Shown: piece by piece, positions 17,519 through 22,463 of the stretch
Layout: each line of letters begins with the position of its first letter
How positions within the stretch are numbered: position 1 is the stretch's first letter
NCBI GenBank assembly: GCA_900095095.1
Contig: FMBT01000658.1
Span: 1 to 22,463, forward strand
DNA: 22,463 nt
Reading direction: 5' to 3'
Source of the DNA: Fragilariopsis cylindrus CCMP1102
Taxonomy: Eukaryota; Bacillariophyta; Bacillariophyceae; Bacillariales; Bacillariaceae
Translations under genes and position numbers: made by a program
Notes under the pieces: model-generated
What the model saw: only the letters and a program-made list of their open reading frames with translations
What the model was told of the DNA's origin: nothing
The model's database searches: none

Positions 17519-18481
17519 CTAACATTGTACGTGCCATTTAACAACACGACAATGTTGAGGTACAGGTTGATGTTGCTGTTGCTGTTGCTGTTGATTATTT
17601 GTATTTGCGTTGGTATTTGTATTTGTGTTGGTAGTAATATTATTGTCATGGACATTAATATTACTATTATTCAATACCGTTAATGCTTTGTGTCTATCAA
17701 TCCATGGTTTCATAGCAGCAACCACATCTTCGTGTTGTTGTTGTTTTCATCTATTACTACTACTACTACTTCTTGCTGTTCTTGTTTTTGTTCTTCTTCA
17801 ACGCTACTATTACTAGTTTTAATATTACTGCTATTACTCAGATGACTTTCAATGGAATAATCATCCCATTCATTATCAGCATTATAAATAGCTTCGCGTT
17901 TGTCGTTGTAATAGTATTCTTCTATTTCTTCTTTGTTCTCTTCTTGGTGGTGGTCCAACTAGAAACCTTCCTCTTATTTGATAATCATTACCAGTACTAG
18001 AATTAGAGTGAAAGGAACCATCGTTATCGTTATCATCATCATCATCCGTATCACTCAGTTGAAAATTCTTGGGAACAAAGATATAGGATACTGGTGGTGG
18101 TGGTGGTAGTATTGATAATTCTTCACTTTCCTCTTGTTGTTGTTGTTCGTGAATCATTGCATCATATTTTTTGTTTTGTTTTGGTGAAAGATGGGGTAGT
18201 ACTATTCGTGCATCATCTGCTGATGATGAATTTGAGTTCGACTCTGAACTCGACGATGACGATGACGACTCTTCCGATGGCGGTGGTGATGGTGATGGTG
18301 ATGATGATGAGGAGGTTGTTGATTCATTACTGATCACCGCCAGTAAAATCGATGCTAACTGCTGAGATTTTGTTATTTTTCCTGTATCATCATTATCATC
18401 ATCGTCTAGTATGCTATGCTTGCCTTTATTATGGTGTTTACGAGGAGTTAAGACTCGTGATATTTGATTAATTATCATCAT
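17519..18481 (-). pseudogene. acidic low-complexity gene with two opposing frame changes (about 320 aa)
   Basis: ATG at 18481 opens MMIINQISRVLTPRKHHNKG, a short basic start. Asp- and Ser-rich runs, ARIVLPHLSPKQNKKYDAMI, PPPPPVSYIFVPKNFQLSD and an acidic run follow. At a CCA run near 17950 the sensible reading moves one base forward and continues EENKEEIEEYYYNDKREAIY then NADNEWDDYSIESH. At a CAA run near 17735 it returns to the first frame as QQHEDVVAAMKPWIDRHKAL then TVLNNS, an Asn/Thr run, a Gln run, and a stop at 17519. Without the shifts the first frame stops at 17882. The two changes cancel, so an older intact gene of about 320 codons is likely. No family is recognised. It could be a recent pseudogene, an allele, or two indel errors in repeats. 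Confidence 0.5.
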
Positions 18482-19377
18482 AGTAGTAGTGCTTGTTGTG
18501 TGGATGTGTTTATATTTGTCTTTGTGTGCCTGTACTTGTACTGTACTGTTAGGTGATGTGAGTGCTATTGATATTTGTTTGCTTTCTTTTATTTCTGCTT
18601 CAATTAGAATATTGTGCGAGCATTGTAATTATAGTATTAATATTTTTGTAATAGCCTTTTTTGTGAAGGCTTTTTGATGACGTGAACGTATTTTTGTGAG
18701 ATTTAAATTAAGAATTTGGCTGTATTGTGATGATGTGGCGTGAGCGTAGATTTAGAAAGCGAATGATTGGGTGTCACGTGATTGATTTCCTGATGTTGAC
18801 ATCTATCACCTGTTCGGTACTAGTACTCGCGCAAATCTGTGATTCGAGTCGAGTCCCACGTTGGAAAGAGGAAGCAAGACTGCTTTCGTGGAAGAACGAC
18901 GACAAGAATTTGAAATTTGAATGAATCTAGATGAATGAAGAATGAATCTGTGCATTCAATCGTGGTTTGTTAATAAGCCCACAGTTGTTTCGGAATTTTT
19001 TTCAGAATATTCCGCTCTCGAGCGAACGTACGAACGAAACGGTCACAAAAAATTCGGTCGTCTTGAAGAAGGAAAAATACTATATAATAGATCTCATCTC
19101 ATCATCTTCATCAGATGCAAAAGAACAGAACAGAACAAAACAAAACAAAACAAAAAAAACTCTAGCACATATGCAAGAAGAAGAATTATCATCATCATCA
19201 TCGAATGAATTCAATCTTGCGAATTGATTCAATCGACTTTATATGTTTGTTAATAATAAAAGCCCACACTTTTTCTTCGGAATTCGTTTGGGGAGCGAGC
19301 GAGCGAACGAACGAAGCCCACAAAATTCGGTCTGAAGAAATATACGAAGATGCAACAATAATCGATGGATGGCGGTA
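18482..19377. other. gene-free stretch with a duplicated segment
   Basis: A TACTGTA word lies at 18539-18545, about 58 bases upstream of the 18481 start. A small hairpin AGCCTT-N7-AAGGCT followed by T's is at 18653-18675. A frame with ATG at 18730 (64 aa, to 18924) has one hydrophobic stretch but no other support. The palindrome GTACTAGTAC occurs near 18818. Confidence 0.45.
18954..19352. repeat. diverged direct duplication of about 125 bp
   Basis: Words ATTCAATCG, TTTGTTAATAA, AGCCCACA, TTCGGAATT, GAGCGAACG-ACGAACGAA, CACAAAATTCGGTC and TGAAGAA occur in order in 18954-19080 and again in 19227-19352. The copies are 273 bases apart and differ by indels. Confidence 0.75.
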
Positions 19378-19806
19378 CTAAAATCCGAACGTAACACTAT
19401 AATCAATCACACCATTATTGGTACAACTGCTGCTATAGCTCTGTCGAAACGGCTGTAGATTCAACGAAACGAAATTCCATATCCTCGTCAACCATACAAC
19501 ATCATCAGCTTCATTGAAAATTTCTGAAGTAAATATATATAGATATATACCACCAACAACAAATGATTGTGTAAAATCAGCTGGTGGAGTACCGGTTAGA
19601 GCGGTTACGATAGTAAACTCCCTTTTTTTCCACCATACAGTATCTAAACTATTGAAATAGTGTCGGGGGGAGATATAAGGGTGGAAGAGTAGACAAACCG
19701 TCATTTTTGATTTCTTTATAGTTGGTGACGAGTACCATTCGCATCTCAGTAAGCAAAGGCACCAAAGCAGAAGACAGCTAGGATTTCTTTCGTTACGGAA
19801 CAACAT
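19378..19806 (-). CDS. unrecognised 142-aa ORF
   Basis: ATG at 19806, stop at 19378. The start MLFRNERNPSCLLLWCLCLL could be a weak signal or anchor. The remainder is rich in aromatic residues, with WWKKREFTIVTALTGTPPAD, FTQSFVVGGIYLYIFTSE and DDVVWLTRIWNFVSLNLQ. It is much less repetitive than the intergenic DNA, which favours coding. No family is recognised. A TACTGTA word lies 40 bases upstream (19846-19852). The gene could be the last exon of something longer. Confidence 0.35.
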   Translation of the reverse strand: MLFRNERNPSCLLLWCLCLLRCEWYSSPTIKKSKMTVCLLFHPYISPRHYFNSLDTVWWKKREFTIVTALTGTPPADFTQSFVVGGIYLYIFTSEIFNEADDVVWLTRIWNFVSLNLQPFRQSYSSSCTNNGVIDYSVTFGF

Positions 19807-20124
19807 TGTACGGGGTATCGTAAGGGTAAATTTGAATAATATTTATACTGTAGTCCTAGTAGTGTGTACGTTGTAAAAATTCCCATAATGTTCATGTTGT
19901 ATTGTAATTGTAATTGTTCAGATTATTTCTTTATGAATCTACCCAGTCAAACGAAGCACACTTACTGTACTGTACATGTACTACCACACACATTAAGTAA
20001 GTGAGAAAAGAAGCACTGCACTACTGTACAGCGATTGTTCTTGTAATAATACATTCTCTCTATACATAAATAGATAGGATAGTAGGATCCAATCAAATAC
20101 TGGTAATATATTGAGAGAATGAAT
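19807..20124. other. gene-free stretch
   Basis: Short intergenic DNA with clustered TACTGTA words (19846, 19963, 19968, 20022); 19963-19974 is TACTGTACTGTA. Nothing else is recognised. Confidence 0.5.
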
Positions 20125-20380
20125 GTGAGAAAACTTGGGTGTGGATATGCGGGTGCGACAGGAGAGGGGAGAGATAAGAGTGAGTGAGTGAGTGTATGAA
20201 TGAAAAAGTGCTGAGAAATTTTACTGGTGGGTATGTGGGTGCGGTAGGAGAGGGGAGAGATGAGAGTGAGTGAGTGAGTGAGTGAATGAATACATGAATA
20301 CGTGAGAAATTTTACTGGTGGGTATGTGGGTGCGGCAGGAGAGGGGAGAGATGAGAGTGCGTGAATAAGTGAGAAATTCT
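20125..20380. repeat. minisatellite, three units of about 67-92 bp
   Basis: Each unit reads GTGAGAAA...GGGTATGTGGGTGCGG, then AGGAGAGGGGAGAGATGAGA, then a GTGA run of variable length. Units start near 20125, 20210 and 20302, with a partial fourth at 20369. Units two and three are nearly identical apart from the GTGA and GAAT runs. The plus strand is strongly G-rich. Confidence 0.9.
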
Positions 20381-20612
20381 ATTGAAACAGCAAATCACAT
20401 GGTGAGGAAGATAGCATACCCATTGAATGGACTAGTGTAATGGGATAGCTCATAGTAACTTTATACATTAGTTTAATATCTAAGTGTATACTATACAGCT
20501 GCTCAACAGTCTAAGTTCACAACATACCAATAAGTCCAAAGAAGAAGAAAAAGAAAGAGAAAAGCAGTAGTAGTATATCAGATCGAATACAACAGCAGGA
20601 ACAAGAAGGATC
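20381..20612. other. leader side of the gag remnant
   Basis: No gene. A purine-rich tract (20538-20566) precedes the gag remnant. No primer-binding site (TGGTATCAGAGC-like) or 5' LTR was recognised, so the element's left part seems lost or diverged. Confidence 0.4.
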
Positions 20613-21690
20613 ATGTCAAAAGAACAAAAGAAGAAATTGACTTAACTAACATCACTGGTAGCAACAGTCCACCAACTCTAATTAGTATAACAAAAGCCAG
20701 GAGAGAAATCAGTAGACAACTACAGATAAGGGTATGGGACAATCCCCAAACGCATGTTATGGGCCACAGTGACTGGCTGAAAAAGAGGCAGGTCACATCC
20801 CAAGCATTCCTCCACCAACCAACCCAGGAGCATACAGTGGAACAATACACAATGCGCTTGAAATCCACAGGAGGATAAGACAATTAGCATGGAAAAGATA
20901 CAAAGAAAATGATCATGCATTCATTCAAAAACTATCACTTCTTAGAATTGCAGGATGACAATGGATATATCGTTGGATACACTGCAATTGAATTGTTTGA
21001 TCATCTAATGGACAGATATGGCAGAACAGGTCACAGCACTGCATAAAATCTTTGAACAAGTCTATGACCCAAATGAAGAGCCACAGGCATACTACAAACT
21101 AAGTAGTACAAGATGCACGGAACACCCCTGAATTTGAATCAAACCATTGATGAAGCAACCCTCATTTGACTTGGACTCAATCAGTTTTAAAGAACACATC
21201 GATTTGAAATTGGATGTTAAATCATGAAAACAACTAACAGGACTTGAAAAACATGGAAAATGTTTAGATCCCACTTCACAAAAGCAATCAATGACAACAA
21301 AAGCGATACATGAACACTCAGAGCAATTGGGATTGCTAATGCAGTAGAGGAACAGGTAATCAAAACAAAGAAATCAAAGGAATTTTGGCACAAGCAACAG
21401 TTGAGGCAAATGGTAAGATTGATCAACTTGAAAAACAAACAGCACAACTATATGCTGCAACAACAACCTCTTTAAGACACAACTGCAGCAACAATCAAAG
21501 CACTCACAGGTAAAATCAATCGACTTGAAAAGTAACAGTAGTGGAAAAGGAACCAGAAGTGGAGGAAAAGGATGCGGTTAATATAGAACATTAGGGAGCA
21601 ACAACTTCCCTAGAAATGCGAAAGGAATTAGAACCACACACGGAGATGGGACAACAACAACTACTGTTAGACGGGTTTGTTTGACATGAG
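20613..21690 (+). pseudogene. decayed Ty1/copia-type gag remnant
   Basis: The plus strand carries gag-like pieces in order but in different frames and with many stops: VWDNPQTHVMGHSDW (about 20731), PPTNPGAYSGTIHNALEIHR and ENDHAFIQKLSLL (20812-20950), DDNGYIVGYTAIELFDHLMD then RYGRTG (20954-21031), KIFEQVYDPNEEPQAYYKL (about 21048-21105), NQTIDEATLI, FRSHFTKAINDNKSDT, AIGIANAVEEQV (21323 on), QATVEANGKIDQLEKQTAQL (about 21391-21450), KINRLEK, and NFPRNAKGIRTTHGDG (about 21605-21652). This order fits copia gag proteins of diatoms as I remember them. The usual zinc-knuckle and all of pol are absent. It is a dead, truncated copy. Confidence 0.75.
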
Positions 21691-21752
21691 ATATTTATCT
21701 TGGGAAAGTAAGTAAGAGAAGAAAAACTAACACCACATTATTGAAATCCAGT

Positions 21753-22382
21753 TGTTAGAAGTACTCCTAACTACTACAATTTTTCTATTAGTAACCAATT
21801 GCACCACATCCATCTGACAGAAATAGCTCTGCTGGTGTTTGTTATTAAATTCTACAGGAATAAGAATAAAAAAGGGAAATGAATTATAATGATGAGTTAT
21901 TTTACTACAAGTTGGTATAGCAACAGGCGTGTTCTGGATGGTTCCTTTTGGCGTGTTCCGGCTCAACGCTGCGCGACATATGGTGAATAAAGGACAATCT
22001 GGCGGACAGACGCCTGCCACACGGGATTGGTTAACACGCGCTATGCAGTGAAGTACCATCAATCGGGGGATTTTTAACTGTATGGTAGCTCCTCAAACCT
22101 TCTCCAGTACCTATCCATAGGCATTCTACACACTCCAAATTATCGACAGGTCTAGGTAGTGTCAGCAAAGCCCTGGTACTTATTTCAGGAGAATTTCCCC
22201 CATATTGGGTACTCGTCGTCAAAGTTGAAAATAATAATTAACGCGCACCTATGCAGTAAATAGGGCGAAATTTTCCTTATATCAACATGAAAATGGGAAT
22301 GTACTCAATCGAACCTCCATGGATATCAGTCTATTTAATAAAAGCTTATGAGACGAAATATAGATGTCTATAGTCTTAACAA
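21753..22382 (+). mobile_element. possible solo or 3' LTR (uncertain)
   Basis: TGTTAGAA begins at 21753, shortly after the gag remnant, and TCTTAACA ends near 22382. These termini are TG...CA with a partly matching inverted repeat. A purine-rich tract precedes the left end (21700-21725). No second LTR copy is in the window to compare, so this is only a suggestion. Against it, the GC-richer coding-like segment lies inside. Confidence 0.2.
21911..22222. other. GC-richer segment with short frames on both strands
   Basis: Base composition is higher in G+C than the neighbouring DNA. The plus strand from 21896 to 22051 reads VGIATGVFWMVPFGVFRLNA then ARHMVNKGQSGGQTPATRDW before a stop; an internal ATG is at 21938. 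The minus strand carries frames with CPPDCPLFTICRAALSRNTP (21727-22062) and TRALLTLPRPVDNLECVECL (22031-22222). None is recognised. It could be an exon, a transferred fragment or part of a mobile element. Confidence 0.3.
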
Positions 22383-22463
22383 GGACAAAAAGTTTGGGTT
22401 AAATTGGATCCATTTTTAGGTACTTAAACTCTGTCTTAGTAAAAAGACACACATGATCGGATT
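22223..22463. other. right edge, no gene seen
   Basis: AT-rich. CCTATGCAGTAAA at 22248-22260 echoes CTATGCAGTGA at 22041-22051, a partial direct repeat about 208 bases apart. Nothing else is recognised. Confidence 0.4.

Noticed and set aside
18840..18875. tRNA-like T-arm word GATTCGAGTCGAGTCCCA
   Set aside because: No acceptor stem or anticodon arm could be folded around it.
18730..18924. 64-aa frame with a hydrophobic stretch
   Set aside because: Too short, no family and no start or promoter evidence; could be chance.

Overview
This window looks like nuclear DNA of a diatom, probably a pennate one. It is AT-rich and full of trinucleotide and hexanucleotide repeats, and its proteins carry long Asn, Gln, Ser, Asp and Lys runs. 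Three observations point to diatoms: a long ORF that begins with a signal peptide followed by an SA-F transition, the bipartite plastid-targeting layout of secondary red plastids; a decayed gag ORF of the Ty1/copia type common in diatoms; and a Cys/His domain that I remember from diatom hypothetical proteins. No tRNA, rRNA or CRISPR array was recognised. All calls rest on reading the sequence; no database search was possible.

Layout. 1-1250: decayed coding remnant on the minus strand, probably from a mobile element that continues past the left edge. 1250-3940: no gene, but microsatellites, palindromes and a field of degenerate tandem repeats (2220-3140). 4061-6643 (-): intact 860-aa low-complexity protein with two Cys/His clusters. 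6650-7806: intergenic, with a strong hairpin, a TATA box and a leader carrying two short upstream ORFs. 7807-8145 (+) and 8930-9430 (-): two small secreted proteins facing tail to tail. They share leader, coding and 3' flank similarity and are best explained as an inverted gene duplication. 10450-11545: a possible small Cys-containing ORF and a 214-aa low-complexity ORF. 12607-14721 (-): intact 704-aa Lys-rich predicted plastid protein. 15610-16546 (-): a DUF952-like gene broken by five frame changes. 17519-18481 (-): an acidic low-complexity gene with two opposing frame changes. 19378-19806 (-): an unrecognised 142-aa ORF. 20125-20380: three-unit minisatellite. 20613-21690 (+): decayed copia gag, followed by a possible LTR and a GC-richer segment of unknown origin.

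The genes do not form an obvious pathway. The strongest biological signal is the inverted pair of secreted proteins, whose 3' flanks are inverted repeats of each other. Next are the plastid protein with amphipathic repeats, the Cys/His-domain protein, and a short palindromic motif (TACAGTA/TACTGTA) scattered through the non-coding DNA between 7.5 and 20 kb. The contrast between clean large ORFs and frame-broken genes at 15.6-18.5 kb could mean real gene decay or local base-calling errors; raw reads would settle it.
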